This document shows positions 53,094 to 62,676 of a stretch of DNA of 64,000 bases, piece by piece. Source of the DNA: Achromobacter piechaudii NBRC 102461 (lineage in GTDB: Bacteria > Pseudomonadota > Gammaproteobacteria > Burkholderiales > Burkholderiaceae_B); assembly GCF_001571245.1 (NCBI RefSeq), contig NZ_BCTK01000001.1, positions 124,001 through 188,000 of the forward strand, given 5' to 3'. How positions within the stretch are numbered: position 1 is the stretch's first letter; each line of letters begins with the position of its first letter. The translations under genes and the position numbers were made by a program. A model generated the notes under the pieces. That model saw only the letters and a list, made by a program, of their open reading frames with translations. It made no database searches and was not told where the DNA came from.

Positions 53094-54056
53094 TCAGGCC
53101 ACGGGCAGCGCCGATTGGGATTGATCCGCGCGTTCACGCAGGAAGTGCTGGTAGGCCAGCGCGATGCCGTCGGTCAACGACACGGCGGGCTGCCAGCCCA
53201 GCGCCGTCACCCGCGACGAATCCATCAGCTTGCGCGGCGTGCCGTCCGGCTTGGCCGTGTCGTAGACGATGCGTCCCTGGTAGCCGACCACGCGCGCCAC
53301 CAGCGCCGCCAGGTCCGCAATGCTGATGTCCTTGCCCGCGCCGATGTTGTAGATGCCCTCGGCGTCTGGATGCTCCATCAGCATGACGCAGGCCTTGGCC
53401 AGATCATCCACGTACAGGAATTCGCGCAGCGGCGTGCCCGTGCCCCAGATCGTCACGCTTTCCTGACCGGCTTCGCGGCCTTCATGGAATTTGCGGATCA
53501 GCGCCGGCAGCACGTGGCTGCTATGCAGGTCGTAGTTGTCGTGCGGGCCGTACAGGTTGGTGGGCATGGCGCAGATGAAGCGCGCGCCATACTCCCGCTG
53601 GTAGGCTTCGCACAGCTTCAGGCCGGCGATCTTGGCGATGGCGTAGGGCTCGTTGGTGGCTTCCAGCGGCCCGGTCAGCAGCGCGTCTTCGCGGATCGGC
53701 TGGGGCGCCTCGCGCGGGTAGATGCACGACGAACCCAGGAACAGCAGCTTGCGCACGCCGGCCGCATACGCGGCGCGGATCACGTTGCACTGGATCATCA
53801 GGTTCTTGTAGAGGAAGTCGACCGGATGGTTCTGGTTGGCCAGGATGCCGCCCACTTTGGCGGCGGCCAGGTACACCACATCGACCGGCGTGGTCGAGAA
53901 GAAGCGGTGCACCTGGTTCTGGTTTTCCAGGTCCAGCTCGGCACGGGTGCGCGTCAGCACGTCGGGATAGCCGCGGCGTTGCAGTTCGCGGGTGATCGCG
54001 GCGCCCACCATGCCGCGATGGCCCGCCACGAATACGCGTTGGTCCTGATGGGTCAT
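53094..54056 (-). CDS. fcl: GDP-L-fucose synthase
   Basis: 320 residues, the usual length. The NADPH fold opens [20 protein letters not shown], with catalytic segments [20 protein letters not shown] and [20 protein letters not shown] (Tyr-x3-Lys) and the closing [20 protein letters not shown]. It epimerises and reduces GDP-4-keto-6-deoxymannose to GDP-L-fucose. It directly follows gmd, which makes that substrate. Confidence 0.96.
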   Translation of the reverse strand: MTHQDQRVFVAGHRGMVGAAITRELQRRGYPDVLTRTRAELDLENQNQVHRFFSTTPVDVVYLAAAKVGGILANQNHPVDFLYKNLMIQCNVIRAAYAAGVRKLLFLGSSCIYPREAPQPIREDALLTGPLEATNEPYAIAKIAGLKLCEAYQREYGARFICAMPTNLYGPHDNYDLHSSHVLPALIRKFHEGREAGQESVTIWGTGTPLREFLYVDDLAKACVMLMEHPDAEGIYNIGAGKDISIADLAALVARVVGYQGRIVYDTAKPDGTPRKLMDSSRVTALGWQPAVSLTDGIALAYQHFLRERADQSQSALPVA

Positions 54057-54062
54057 GGCGCG

Positions 54063-55172
54063 CTACTCCTTGTAGGCGTAGATTTCGTAGCCGTTCTGTT
54101 CGACCAGCGCGTCGCGGCGCGCATCCTTCAGGTCGGCTTCCACCATTTCCTTGACCAGCTGCGCGAACGTGGTGCGCGGCGACCAGCCCAGCTTTTCGCG
54201 CGCCTTGGTGGGGTCGCCCAACAGGGTTTCCACTTCGGTCGGACGGAAGTAGCGCGGGTCCACACGCACGATGACCTGGCCGGGCTTGACGTCATGCACC
54301 GGCGAGAACAGCACGGTGGCCGTTTCTTCCAGGCCTTCGCCTTCCCACGCCAGCAGGATGCCCAGCTCGCGGGCCGCCGTATTGATGAATTCGCGCACGC
54401 TGTACTGCAAGCCGGTGGCGATGACGTAATCCTCCGGCGTGTCCTGTTGCAGCATCAGCCACTGCATTTCGACGTAGTCGCGCGCATGACCCCAATCGCG
54501 CAGCGCGGACAGGTTGCCCAGGTACAGGCATTCCTGCAAACCCAGCACGATGCGCGCCAGGCCGCGCGTGATCTTGCGCGTGACGAAGGTTTCGCCGCGC
54601 TTGGGCGATTCGTGGTTGAACAGGATGCCGTTGCAGGCGTACATCCCATACGCTTCGCGGTAGTTCACGCTGATCCAGTAGGCGTAGAGCTTGGCGGCGG
54701 CGTAAGGGCTGCGCGGATAGAAGGGGGTGGTTTCCTTCTGCGGCGTCTCTTGCACCAGGCCGTACAGCTCCGATGTGGACGCCTGATAGAAGCGCGCCTT
54801 GTTTTCCAGCTTCAGGATGCGGATCGCTTCCAGCAGGCGCAAGGTGCCCAGGCCGTCGGCATTGGCGGTGTATTCCGGTTCTTCGAACGAGACCCCCACG
54901 TGGCTCTGCGCGGCCAGGTTGTAGATTTCGTCCGGCTGCACCGATTGCACGATACGGATCAGGCTGCAAGAGTCGGTCATGTCGCCGTGATGCAGCACGA
55001 AGTTGCGCGGCTTGTCATGCGGATCCTGGTACAGATGGTCGATGCGGGCGGTGTTGAACAGCGAAGCGCGTCGCTTGATGCCATGGACCTCATAGCCCTT
55101 GGCCAACAGGAACTCGGCCAGATAGGCCCCGTCTTGTCCGGTAACGCCGGTAATCAGTGCCCGTTTTGGCAT
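54063..55172 (-). CDS. gmd: GDP-mannose 4,6-dehydratase
   Basis: 369 residues from the ATG at 55172, with AAGGA before it. Motifs: [20 protein letters not shown] (NADP loop), [60 protein letters not shown] (Tyr-x3-Lys) and [20 protein letters not shown]. It converts GDP-mannose to the 4-keto-6-deoxy sugar, the first step to GDP-fucose. It sits between fcl and the VanZ-like gene. Confidence 0.97.
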   Translation of the reverse strand: MPKRALITGVTGQDGAYLAEFLLAKGYEVHGIKRRASLFNTARIDHLYQDPHDKPRNFVLHHGDMTDSCSLIRIVQSVQPDEIYNLAAQSHVGVSFEEPEYTANADGLGTLRLLEAIRILKLENKARFYQASTSELYGLVQETPQKETTPFYPRSPYAAAKLYAYWISVNYREAYGMYACNGILFNHESPKRGETFVTRKITRGLARIVLGLQECLYLGNLSALRDWGHARDYVEMQWLMLQQDTPEDYVIATGLQYSVREFINTAARELGILLAWEGEGLEETATVLFSPVHDVKPGQVIVRVDPRYFRPTEVETLLGDPTKAREKLGWSPRTTFAQLVKEMVEADLKDARRDALVEQNGYEIYAYKE

Positions 55173-55182
55173 GGTTGTATCC

Positions 55183-55593
55183 TTAAGACTTAGTGACTGC
55201 ACGAAAGGAGCCGAAGGCTGCGGAACCAATTTGCAATGAGATTACTGTTGCACCCGCCGCCAAGATATCGGCCAAAAGGTCTAAGAGTTCAGCCTGTCGA
55301 TAGGGAAAAAGGGATTGGATTGATTCGTCCAGCGCACCCAGGGCGGTGATGGCCAGCATGGCCACCAGGGCAGGGCGCCGGTTGACCGACAGGTAGATCA
55401 ATCCCGTCAATACGGCGTAGGCCACAAGATGCAGCCGCTTGTCCCCGAAAGCGTCGGACATCTGGGCCGCCAGGCCGGGCAGGTTCCCCACGGTGACGAG
55501 CACCAGGAAGAACACGCCCGCGGCAGGCAGGCACAGACGCGCGAAGCGGGGCCGCCAAAATGGGGCGGAATCAAACGATTCAGACCCTTCCAT
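55183..55593 (-). CDS. VanZ-like small membrane protein
   Basis: 136 residues with four hydrophobic helices. VanZ-family features are [20 protein letters not shown] and [20 protein letters not shown] with the conserved Asp-Glu pair, then [19 protein letters not shown]. VanZ proteins have no settled function; the first was linked to teicoplanin resistance. Here the gene overlaps manC by 14 bases and precedes gmd by 10, so it is a true operon member, perhaps aiding polymer handling at the membrane. Confidence 0.88.
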   Translation of the reverse strand: MEGSESFDSAPFWRPRFARLCLPAAGVFFLVLVTVGNLPGLAAQMSDAFGDKRLHLVAYAVLTGLIYLSVNRRPALVAMLAITALGALDESIQSLFPYRQAELLDLLADILAAGATVISLQIGSAAFGSFRAVTKS

Positions 55594-57010
55594 ACATATC
55601 CTGGAAGCGGACGATGTCGTCTTCGCCCAAATAGGCGCCAGACTGCACTTCGATGATTTCCAGCGGGATCTTCCCCGGGTTTTCCAGGCTATGGGTTTCG
55701 CCCAGCGGGATGTAGGTCGACTGGTTCTCCGTCAACAGGTATTGCTTGTCGCCGTTGTAGATGCGCGCCGTGCCCGACACCACGATCCAGTGCTCCGCGC
55801 GGTGATGATGCATCTGCGAAGACAGCCGTGCGCCCGGCTTGACCGTGATCCGCTTGACCTGATAGCGCGGGCCATGGCCTACCGAGTCATACGACCCCCA
55901 GGGGCGTTGCACCTCGCGGTGATGATTCAGCTCCGACCGATGCTGGGTCTTGAAGATCTCGACCAGCCGCTTGACGTCCTGCGAGCGCGACTTGTGCGCC
56001 ACCAGCACCGCGTCGGCGGTCTCGATCACCACGATGTCGTCCAGCCCCACCGAGGCCACCAGCCGGCTGGTGGAATGGATCAGGCAATTGCGCGAGTCCT
56101 CCACCATCACATCGCCCGTGGTGGAATTGCCTTCCACCGTCTTCTGGGCGATGCCCCAGACCGCGTCCCAGGCGCCCACGTCGCTCCACGAGGCCGCCAG
56201 CGGAATGACCACCGCGCTGTCCGTGCGCTCCATGATGGCGTAGTCCATCGAATCGCTGGGGCAGGCCTCGAACGAGGGGGCATCCAGATGGAACAGCCCG
56301 TCCTCGCCATGGCCGGTCGCTACCGCCGCCTGCACCTGCTCAAGCATCTTGGGCGCCAGCCGCGCCATTTCAGACAGGAACACCGACGCCTGGAACGCGA
56401 ACATGCCGCTGTTCCAGTAGTAGCCGCCGTCGTCGATCAGGCGTTGCGCCACCTCGGGCGAGGGCTTTTCCACGAAGCGGCGCACGCGGCGCGCCGGAGC
56501 CATCACGCCGGGCTCGTCCGACTGGATGTAGCCATAGCCACTGAGCGGCGCAGTAGGCGTGATGCCGAAGGTGACCAGCGCGCCTTGACGCGCTGCCTCG
56601 TAGGCCTGGGCGAACGCTTCCTGCAACACCGGGCCGTCTTCCAGCACGTGGTCCGACGGCATGATCAGCATGATCGGGTCTTCGCCATCGCGCATGGCGC
56701 GCAGCGTGGCGGCGGCGATGGCCGGCGCGGTGTTGCGCGCGTGGGGCTCAAGAATGACTTCCGCGTCCTTGATGCCCAGCTCCTGCGCCTGCTCGGCGGC
56801 GATGTACTGGTGCGCATCGTTGCAGACCAGCATCGGCTTGGCCTTGGCGCCTGCCGACCCAAGGCGCAGCAGCGTGTTCTGCAACAGGCTGCGGGAATCG
56901 GTCAAACGGATGAACTGCTTGGGCAACAGTTCGCGCGACAGCGGCCACAGGCGCGAGCCGGAACCGCCGCAAAGAATGACTGCCCGGTAGGCGGGAGGGG
57001 GATTCGTCAT
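55580..57010 (-). CDS. manC: Mannose-1-phosphate guanylyltransferase/mannose-6-phosphate isomerase
   Basis: 476 residues from the ATG at 57010, placed 8 bases after AAGGAG; a GTG at 57019 is less likely. The guanylyltransferase half opens VILCGGSGSRLWPLSRELLP, with KQFI next, and continues VEKPSPEVAQRLIDDGGYYW. The C-terminal cupin isomerase (about 350-470) has RPWGSYDSVGHGPRYQVKRI, SQMHHHRAEHWIVVSGTARI and PLGETHSLENPGK. It makes GDP-mannose, the precursor of GDP-fucose. Confidence 0.96.
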   Translation of the reverse strand: MTNPPPAYRAVILCGGSGSRLWPLSRELLPKQFIRLTDSRSLLQNTLLRLGSAGAKAKPMLVCNDAHQYIAAEQAQELGIKDAEVILEPHARNTAPAIAAATLRAMRDGEDPIMLIMPSDHVLEDGPVLQEAFAQAYEAARQGALVTFGITPTAPLSGYGYIQSDEPGVMAPARRVRRFVEKPSPEVAQRLIDDGGYYWNSGMFAFQASVFLSEMARLAPKMLEQVQAAVATGHGEDGLFHLDAPSFEACPSDSMDYAIMERTDSAVVIPLAASWSDVGAWDAVWGIAQKTVEGNSTTGDVMVEDSRNCLIHSTSRLVASVGLDDIVVIETADAVLVAHKSRSQDVKRLVEIFKTQHRSELNHHREVQRPWGSYDSVGHGPRYQVKRITVKPGARLSSQMHHHRAEHWIVVSGTARIYNGDKQYLLTENQSTYIPLGETHSLENPGKIPLEIIEVQSGAYLGEDDIVRFQDMYGRV

Positions 57011-57015
57011 GGCGC

Positions 57016-57534
57016 TCACTCCTTGAAGTAGGCCTGGGTGTACGGATGCACGCCGGGATCGGCGGCGATCTCTTCCGCTTGCAGCCAGCGGTAGTCATGG
57101 TGCTGGCCGCGCGGAAGGGTTGCGGTATCCAACGAAAGCTCGGCCTCGTAGGCGAGGACGACATAGTGGGTGGAGCGTCCCGCTTCACCCGCGAAATTGG
57201 TGCCATAGAAGTGTTCGTACACGCCGCGCGGCGTCCACGCGTCGGGGGCGATGGCCAGCCCCAGTTCCTCGCGGGCGATGCGGTCCAGCGCGGTGCGCAG
57301 CGCTTCGTTCTTGCGGATGCGTCCGCCCGGCACGAACCAGGCGCCGCGCGCCGGCGGGTTCGTGCGCAGCCCGGTCAGGTAGCGGCCGGCGCCATCGCGC
57401 AGCAACAGGTCGATGGAAACCAGCGGCAGCATCTCGACCGCCTGGCGGAAATCGGCGCGCGGCAATACGCCTGCCGGCGCGTTGCTGGCGGGGGCCGTGG
57501 CGGCGGCGGGCCATCCCAAGGGGCTAGTAGACAT
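57016..57534 (-). CDS. gmm: GDP-mannose mannosyl hydrolase (Nudix)
   Basis: 172 residues. Residues about 30-170 form the Nudix domain: PLVSIDLLLRDGAGRYLTGL, GAWFVPGGRIRKNEALRTAL, DRIAREELGLAI, a shortened Nudix box as in Gmm/WcaH, which hydrolyse GDP-mannose at the sugar rather than the diphosphate. It probably balances the GDP-mannose and GDP-fucose pools. The first 28 residues are an Ala/Pro-rich extension not needed for the fold. It overlaps wcaJ by 11 bases. Confidence 0.92.
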   Translation of the reverse strand: MSTSPLGWPAAATAPASNAPAGVLPRADFRQAVEMLPLVSIDLLLRDGAGRYLTGLRTNPPARGAWFVPGGRIRKNEALRTALDRIAREELGLAIAPDAWTPRGVYEHFYGTNFAGEAGRSTHYVVLAYEAELSLDTATLPRGQHHDYRWLQAEEIAADPGVHPYTQAYFKE

Positions 57535-58933
57535 TTCGGCCCGTCCATCCCGACACGGCCGTGCGGGCGATGATCAGCAGGTCCATCCGGAACGTCCAGT
57601 GCTGGATGTAATAGATGTCGTGCTCGACTCGGTCGCTCATCTTGCGCAGCGTGTCCGTCTGCCCACGAAAACCGTTGACCTGCGCCCAGCCCGTGATGCC
57701 CGGCTTGACGCGGTGGCGCATCATGTAGCGCTGCACCAGGTCCTTGTACATCTCGTTGTGTTCCAGCGCGTGCGGGCGCGGCCCCACCACCGACATGTCG
57801 CCCATCAATACATTCAGGAACTGCGGCAGCTCGTCCAGGCTGGTGCGCCGCAGGAAGCCGCCGATGCGCGTAATGCGGGAATCGTTGCGCGTGGCCTGCG
57901 TGACCGTGCCATGTTCCTGATGCACGGTCATGGTGCGGAACTTGTAGACGTGAAAGACCTTGCCATCCACGCCCAGGCGGGGCTGCGTGAAGAACACGGG
58001 GCCGCGCGAAGTCAGCTTGATCGCCAGCGCAATGGACAACATCAGCGGCGCCAGCCCGATCAGCGCGCAGAACGCGAAGCTGCGGTCGAACACTTCCTTG
58101 GCCCAGCCGCGCACGCCGGCGGCGGGCAGGCTATTGAGCTGGATGGCGGGCAGCCCCAGGAATTCGCCGATGCGATGGCCCAGCAGCTGGATCGACATCA
58201 CATCCGGAATCCAGCGGATATCCACCAAGTCGTTGCGCAGGTGATACAGCACCTCGCGCAATTCCTGCCCCGCCTCCATCGGAAGGACGATCCAGATCTC
58301 GCGCACGTTGTGTTCGTGCACGAAGGCATGCAGGTTATCCAGGTCATGCAGGCGGCGCACTTGCGGCGGCAGGCTCTCGTGCGGCTCGGCGTAGATGCCC
58401 GCGACCTCGTAGCCCGCGCCCCGGTAGCGTTCGACGCGGCGCCACAGGTCATGGCCCAGCGCGCCAAAACCCACCAGCAGGACGTGCTTCTTGTTCAGCC
58501 CGCGATCGCGCGCGGCGCCCAGCGCGGCGTAGACCGCCAGGCGCACGCCCGCCAGCGCCAGCGCCGTCATCCCAAACCAGGTAGCAGCCCACATGCGCGA
58601 TATCGCGGCGGTCTGATGCATGAGAAAACTGACGAGGATGCCCAGTGCGAACACCGTCGCCCACGCCGCCAGGCTGCGCACGACCAGATCGGTCAGGAGC
58701 CGTCCGCGCCACGATACATACAGCCGGAATGCGGGGAACAGGGCGATCACGCCCAGGCCGCATAGATAGATCAGGAACAGATGAATCTGCGGTGGATCCG
58801 CCAATGCATCTTCCGAGAATTTCAAGCCGGTGGCAGTCAAGCCGCAGGCGATCACGATCGCGGCATCGAGCAGGCGGTATAGATAGCTTGCTCCACTGAA
58901 TCTTGCCGACGTGTCCGAGTGGGACGGGTCCAT
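57524..58933 (-). CDS. wcaJ: Undecaprenyl-phosphate glucose phosphotransferase (WcaJ-like)
   Basis: 469 residues from the ATG at 58933 (CAGGAG upstream). Four N-terminal membrane helices (about 20-130), a CoA-binding-like domain (KKHVLLVGFGALGHDLWRRV), a fifth helix near 290, then the sugar transferase domain: KLTSRGPVFFTQPRLGVDGK, VYKFRTMTVHQEHGT and SLDELPQFLNVLMGDMSVVG, with PRP next. It starts each repeat by moving a sugar phosphate, usually glucose, to the lipid carrier. It is the first gene of the 13-gene leftward operon. Confidence 0.95.
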   Translation of the reverse strand: MDPSHSDTSARFSGASYLYRLLDAAIVIACGLTATGLKFSEDALADPPQIHLFLIYLCGLGVIALFPAFRLYVSWRGRLLTDLVVRSLAAWATVFALGILVSFLMHQTAAISRMWAATWFGMTALALAGVRLAVYAALGAARDRGLNKKHVLLVGFGALGHDLWRRVERYRGAGYEVAGIYAEPHESLPPQVRRLHDLDNLHAFVHEHNVREIWIVLPMEAGQELREVLYHLRNDLVDIRWIPDVMSIQLLGHRIGEFLGLPAIQLNSLPAAGVRGWAKEVFDRSFAFCALIGLAPLMLSIALAIKLTSRGPVFFTQPRLGVDGKVFHVYKFRTMTVHQEHGTVTQATRNDSRITRIGGFLRRTSLDELPQFLNVLMGDMSVVGPRPHALEHNEMYKDLVQRYMMRHRVKPGITGWAQVNGFRGQTDTLRKMSDRVEHDIYYIQHWTFRMDLLIIARTAVSGWTGRNVY

Positions 58934-59175
58934 CGCGCACTCCTGTTCGGGGGGAGTCTTCTTGCGGCAAAAAAAAACGATGCACTGCCGCAAAACATGT
59001 GGCTACCGACGAAATCTTATTGAGTGCGTGGCGTACCCGAAACCTCCAAACGATGTAGGAGAAGGCTTAGGGCATCCGTCGAATGTGCGGGGCTTCGAAA
59101 AGAGAGTGGAATGTCGCAACCCGTTACGCATCGGGCTCCATTCCAAGCAACGAAGTCATTCACAGTGGATTTGCC
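58934..59175. promoter_or_regulatory. Divergent promoter region of the exopolysaccharide locus
   Basis: 242 bases between wcaJ and wza, which must hold both promoters. It contains an inverted repeat, TTGCGGCA (58962-58969) and TGCCGCAA (58986-58993), around a 16-base spacer with a run of A. The repeat lies 29-60 bases upstream of wcaJ and could be a regulator site or, in the leftward transcript, a leader hairpin. No promoter boxes were assigned. Confidence 0.6.
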
Positions 59176-60312
59176 ATGACGACATTTTTCGGAACGTTGA
59201 GCCGAGCCATCGCCGCTATCGCGCTCGTGTCCTCGCTGGGCGCTTGCGCCCTGTCTCCCGGTATGACCTTTAATGCCAGCCACCTCGTCGATCCCCTGGA
59301 TCCGAATTCCGTGGCGCCGATCAAGGAAATCACGCCGTCGCTGGTGGTCGATGACTTGCGCGCACGCCAGGCGTTGATCAACAACGATGGCGTAGAAAAG
59401 CTCGTCGGCAGCGTCGAGCCCTACCGCATCGGGCCAGGCGACATTCTCTCCATCGTCGTTTGGGATCACCCCGAACTCGTCCTTCCGACGCAAACCTATG
59501 CCATCGGGACTGGGGTCACCGAACTAATCATGGGGGATACCGCCTCGGGCATACCGGGGTATACCGTCTCATCCACTGGATACATCCAATTTCCCTATAC
59601 CGGACTGCTGAAAGTGGCGGGGTTGACGGAACTTCAGGCGCGCAATCTCATAGTCAATAGTTCCGGCAAGTACATCCAGGATCCGCAGATCACGGTGCGC
59701 GTGCTGGGCTATCGAAGCAAGCGTGTCTACGTCGAAGGCGAAGTGAAATTGCCGGGCACGGTTGCCATCAACGACATTCCGATGACTCTGCTCGAAGCGG
59801 TCAACCGCGCGGGTGGCTTGCTGCCCACCGCCGACCGCAGCGCCGTCTATGTCATTCGCGATGGCCGCCGCACCCGTGTGAACTTGCCCGCGCTGATCGA
59901 ACGTGGCCAGGACTTGAATCAGGTCATGCTGAAGTCGGGCGACATCGTGCGTGTCACGCCGCGCGACGACAGCAAGGTCTTCGTGATGGGTGAAGTGTTC
60001 CTGCCCACCACGGTCGTGATGCGCGATGGCCGCATGTCGCTGACCGAGGCGCTGGGCATGGCGGGAGGCCCGAACCAGTTGACGGCCGACGCCTCGCAGG
60101 TGTTTGTGGTGCGCAGTACCGAGCAAGCGACGCCGCAGGTGTTCCATCTGAACTCCAAGTCGCCGCAGGCTCTGGCAGTTGGCGCGAAGTTTGAGTTGGA
60201 ACCCAAAGACGTCGTGTTCGTGGATACGGCCGCGCTGGTGCGGTGGAACCGCTTCATCAGCAACCTGTTCCCGAGCGCGCAAACGGTGCAGACCGTCAAG
60301 TCGATCAACTAG
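59176..60312 (+). CDS. wza: Polysaccharide export lipoprotein (outer membrane channel)
   Basis: 378 residues from the ATG at 59176. A lipoprotein signal ends LVSSLGAC (Cys24). The export domain opens YRIGPGDILSIVVWDHPELV and continues VSSTGYIQFPYTGLLKVAGL, followed by two SLBB-type repeats (KRVYVEGEVKLPGTVAIND; VFVMGEVFLPTTVVMRDGR), and the C-terminal helix RWNRFISNLFPSAQTVQ lines the outer membrane pore. It forms the octameric exit channel with the Wzc protein encoded next. Confidence 0.96.
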   Translation: MTTFFGTLSRAIAAIALVSSLGACALSPGMTFNASHLVDPLDPNSVAPIKEITPSLVVDDLRARQALINNDGVEKLVGSVEPYRIGPGDILSIVVWDHPELVLPTQTYAIGTGVTELIMGDTASGIPGYTVSSTGYIQFPYTGLLKVAGLTELQARNLIVNSSGKYIQDPQITVRVLGYRSKRVYVEGEVKLPGTVAINDIPMTLLEAVNRAGGLLPTADRSAVYVIRDGRRTRVNLPALIERGQDLNQVMLKSGDIVRVTPRDDSKVFVMGEVFLPTTVVMRDGRMSLTEALGMAGGPNQLTADASQVFVVRSTEQATPQVFHLNSKSPQALAVGAKFELEPKDVVFVDTAALVRWNRFISNLFPSAQTVQTVKSIN

Positions 60313-60353
60313 TCCGCCTTTCCGGGCCCTCGGGCCCAAAACAACGCCTTTGG

Positions 60354-60378
60354 GGGCGCCGCATCCGGCGCGGCGCCC
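60354..60378 (+). other. Intercistronic hairpin between wza and wzc
   Basis: GGGCGCCGC, loop ATCCGGC, GCGGCGCCC: a perfect 9-base GC stem starting 42 bases after the wza stop and ending 17 bases before the wzc ATG, just ahead of its GGAGAG ribosome site. No T-run follows, so it is not a standard terminator; it may tune the wza:wzc ratio or transcript stability. Confidence 0.6.
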
Positions 60379-60394
60379 ACGTCTGGAGAGCTGC

Positions 60395-62656
60395 ATGTCG
60401 TTGCCCATCGAATCATTCGAGCCCAGTGTCCCGGCTCGCCAGCAGGAAACCCCGTTGTCCTCGCACGTGGACGCCATCATTTCAAACCGTTGGATGATTC
60501 TTGCGATCACCTTGTTCGCCTTCCTCGGCGCGCTTGCGTATGTGATGGTGACCCCGTCCGTGTATTCGGCCGACATCATCGTGCAGGTCGAAGAGGAAAT
60601 GCCGAACGGCCAGGCGCGCAGCCTGCTGGGCGACGTGTCCGCCATGTTCGACACCAAGGCAGAGACCTCGGGCGAAATGGAAGTGCTGCGTTCGCGCATG
60701 GTGGTGGGGCCGGCCGTCGACAAATTCCTGTTGTACATCCACGCCAAGCCGCGTTATTTCCCGGTGGTGGGCGAATGGCTCGCGCAGCGCTATGAGGCGC
60801 TGCCGTATCCGTCCAGCCTGCCGCGCGGCGGCTATGCGTGGGGCGGCGAACGCATTGCGATCTCGCAATTGGACGTGCCCAACGAATGGCTGGGCAAGCC
60901 GTTTCGCGTGACCACGCAAGGCGAAGGGCGCTACACGCTGACCGACAAGTTCACCGGCGCCACGTTCAGCGGCGCGGTGGGCAAGCCCGAACGCTTCCTG
61001 TTGCCGGGCGGCGGCGCGATGGACGTGCACATCGACGCGCTGACGGGGCGCCCGGGCACCGAGTTCACGATCTCGCGCAGCTCGCGCCTGGCGGCAATCG
61101 AAGACGTGCAATCGCACCTGGGCATCTTCGAGCGAGGCCGCGCATCGGGTGTGATCGGCGTCACGCTGGAAGGCAACGATCCGGCGCTGACCACGGCCGT
61201 GCTCAACCAGATCGGCCAGGAGTACGTGCAGCAGAACGTGAATCGCAAGGCGGCGCAGGCGGAGAAGTCGCTGGGCTTTCTTGAGCAGCAGCTGCCTATC
61301 CTGAAAGGCGAACTGGACGCGGCCGAAACCAAGTACAACGCCTTGCGCAACAAGCGCGGCACCATCGATTTGTCCGAAGAAGCCAAGCTGATTTTGGCGC
61401 AGTCCGTGGATGCGCAGACCAAGGTGATGGAGCTGCGTTCCAAGCGCCAGGAACTGATCACGCGCTTTGCGCCGACGCACCCGAGCATCGTGGCGATCGA
61501 TCGGCAGATTGCATCGCTGACCGGCGACGTCAATCGCATCGGCAACAACATCAAGGCGCTGCCCGACCTGGAGCAGGACGTGGTGCGCCTGGTGCGTGAC
61601 GTGCGCGTGAACACCGAGCTGTACACGGGCCTGCTCAACAACGCCCAGCAACTGCGCCTGATCCGCGCCGGCAAGGTGGGCAACGTGCGCATCCTGGACG
61701 CCGCCGTGCAGCCGGACCGCCCCGTGCGTCCGAAGGCCGCGATCATCATCGGCGTGGCCACGGCCATCGGCCTGATCTTCGGCATGCTGTGCGCGTTCGT
61801 GCGCAACGCCCTGTTCGGCGGTTTGTCGGAACCGGACGACGTGGAACGCTACACGGGCCTGCCGGTGCTGGCGGCCATTCCGTACAGCGACATGCAGGAC
61901 AAGCTGTGGCGCCGCAGCCGCCGCAAGAACGCTACCGTGCCCGCGCTGCTGGCGCAAAGCCAGGGCAACGCGCCACCCATCGAGAGCTTGCGTTCGTTCC
62001 GCAACGTGCTGCAAGCATCGCTGCGCCAGTCGGCCAACAACATGGTCATGTTCACCGGCCCGGTGGCGGGCGTGGGCAAGTCGTTCCTGTCGGCCAACTT
62101 TGCCTTCATCCAAGGCGGCGTGGGCAAGCGCGTGCTGCTGATCGATGCCGACTTCCGCAAGGGCCAGTTGAACCGCTATTTCGGCGTGCCCAAGGAAGAC
62201 GGCCTGTTCGAAGTGCTGTCGGGCACGATTCCGCTTGAGCGCGTCAGAAAGCACAGCGTGTCCGAAGGCGTGGACTTCATCGCCACCGGCGCGGTCACCT
62301 TCGATCCTTCCGAATTGCTGGCCTCGCCCGTGTTCGGCGCCACCTTGCGCGAGCTGTCCTCGCAGTACGACATGGTCATCCTGGACACGGCGCCCGTGCT
62401 GTCGTCGCCGGACGCCGCGGTGGTCGGCACGCACGCCGCCGCCGTCATGGTGGTGGTGCGTTCAGGCATGAACACGGTGGGCGAGATCCGCGAGACGGCC
62501 AAGCGCCTGATCCAGGCCGGCGCGCCGGTCGATGGCGTGCTGTTCAACGGCCTGAAGCTGATGCCGGAACGCTTCGGCTTCCGCTCCAAGTATGGCAATT
62601 ATCGATACTCCCGCGCGGCGTATTACGGCGATTTCAAACAGAACGGTCCCAAGTAA
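60395..62656 (+). CDS. wzc: Tyrosine-protein kinase / chain-length regulator
   Basis: 753 residues from the ATG at 60395 with GGAGAG upstream. Wzz domain with membrane helices at about 33-52 and 446-467 flanking a large periplasmic part with coiled coils. The cytoplasmic BY-kinase has Walker A GPVAGVGKSFLSANFA (about 555), Walker A' VLLIDADFRKGQ and Walker B MVILDTAP (about 660). The C-terminus carries five Tyr in YGNYRYSRAAYY, the autophosphorylation cluster. It controls polymer length and export with Wza. A matching low-mass tyrosine phosphatase (Wzb) is not visible in the window. Confidence 0.95.
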   Translation: MSLPIESFEPSVPARQQETPLSSHVDAIISNRWMILAITLFAFLGALAYVMVTPSVYSADIIVQVEEEMPNGQARSLLGDVSAMFDTKAETSGEMEVLRSRMVVGPAVDKFLLYIHAKPRYFPVVGEWLAQRYEALPYPSSLPRGGYAWGGERIAISQLDVPNEWLGKPFRVTTQGEGRYTLTDKFTGATFSGAVGKPERFLLPGGGAMDVHIDALTGRPGTEFTISRSSRLAAIEDVQSHLGIFERGRASGVIGVTLEGNDPALTTAVLNQIGQEYVQQNVNRKAAQAEKSLGFLEQQLPILKGELDAAETKYNALRNKRGTIDLSEEAKLILAQSVDAQTKVMELRSKRQELITRFAPTHPSIVAIDRQIASLTGDVNRIGNNIKALPDLEQDVVRLVRDVRVNTELYTGLLNNAQQLRLIRAGKVGNVRILDAAVQPDRPVRPKAAIIIGVATAIGLIFGMLCAFVRNALFGGLSEPDDVERYTGLPVLAAIPYSDMQDKLWRRSRRKNATVPALLAQSQGNAPPIESLRSFRNVLQASLRQSANNMVMFTGPVAGVGKSFLSANFAFIQGGVGKRVLLIDADFRKGQLNRYFGVPKEDGLFEVLSGTIPLERVRKHSVSEGVDFIATGAVTFDPSELLASPVFGATLRELSSQYDMVILDTAPVLSSPDAAVVGTHAAAVMVVVRSGMNTVGEIRETAKRLIQAGAPVDGVLFNGLKLMPERFGFRSKYGNYRYSRAAYYGDFKQNGPK

Positions 62657-62676
62657 CGCCACCCGGAGAAACTGGC

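Noticed and set aside
51969-55193. Very long rightward open frame (about 1074 codons) opposite wzx, fcl and gmd
   Set aside because: Its translation is Gln/His/Arg/Gly-rich without any domain, as expected from the antisense of GC-rich genes; the opposite strand carries three clear enzyme or transporter genes.
60322-60340. GGGCCCTCGGGCCC stretch after wza as a terminator
   Set aside because: Short self-complementary GC boxes followed by mixed A/C without a T-run; weaker than the neighbouring 9-base hairpin and not a credible terminator.
60482-62434. 650-codon leftward open frame opposite wzc
   Set aside because: His/Gln/Arg-rich low-complexity translation; wzc on the other strand has all kinase motifs.
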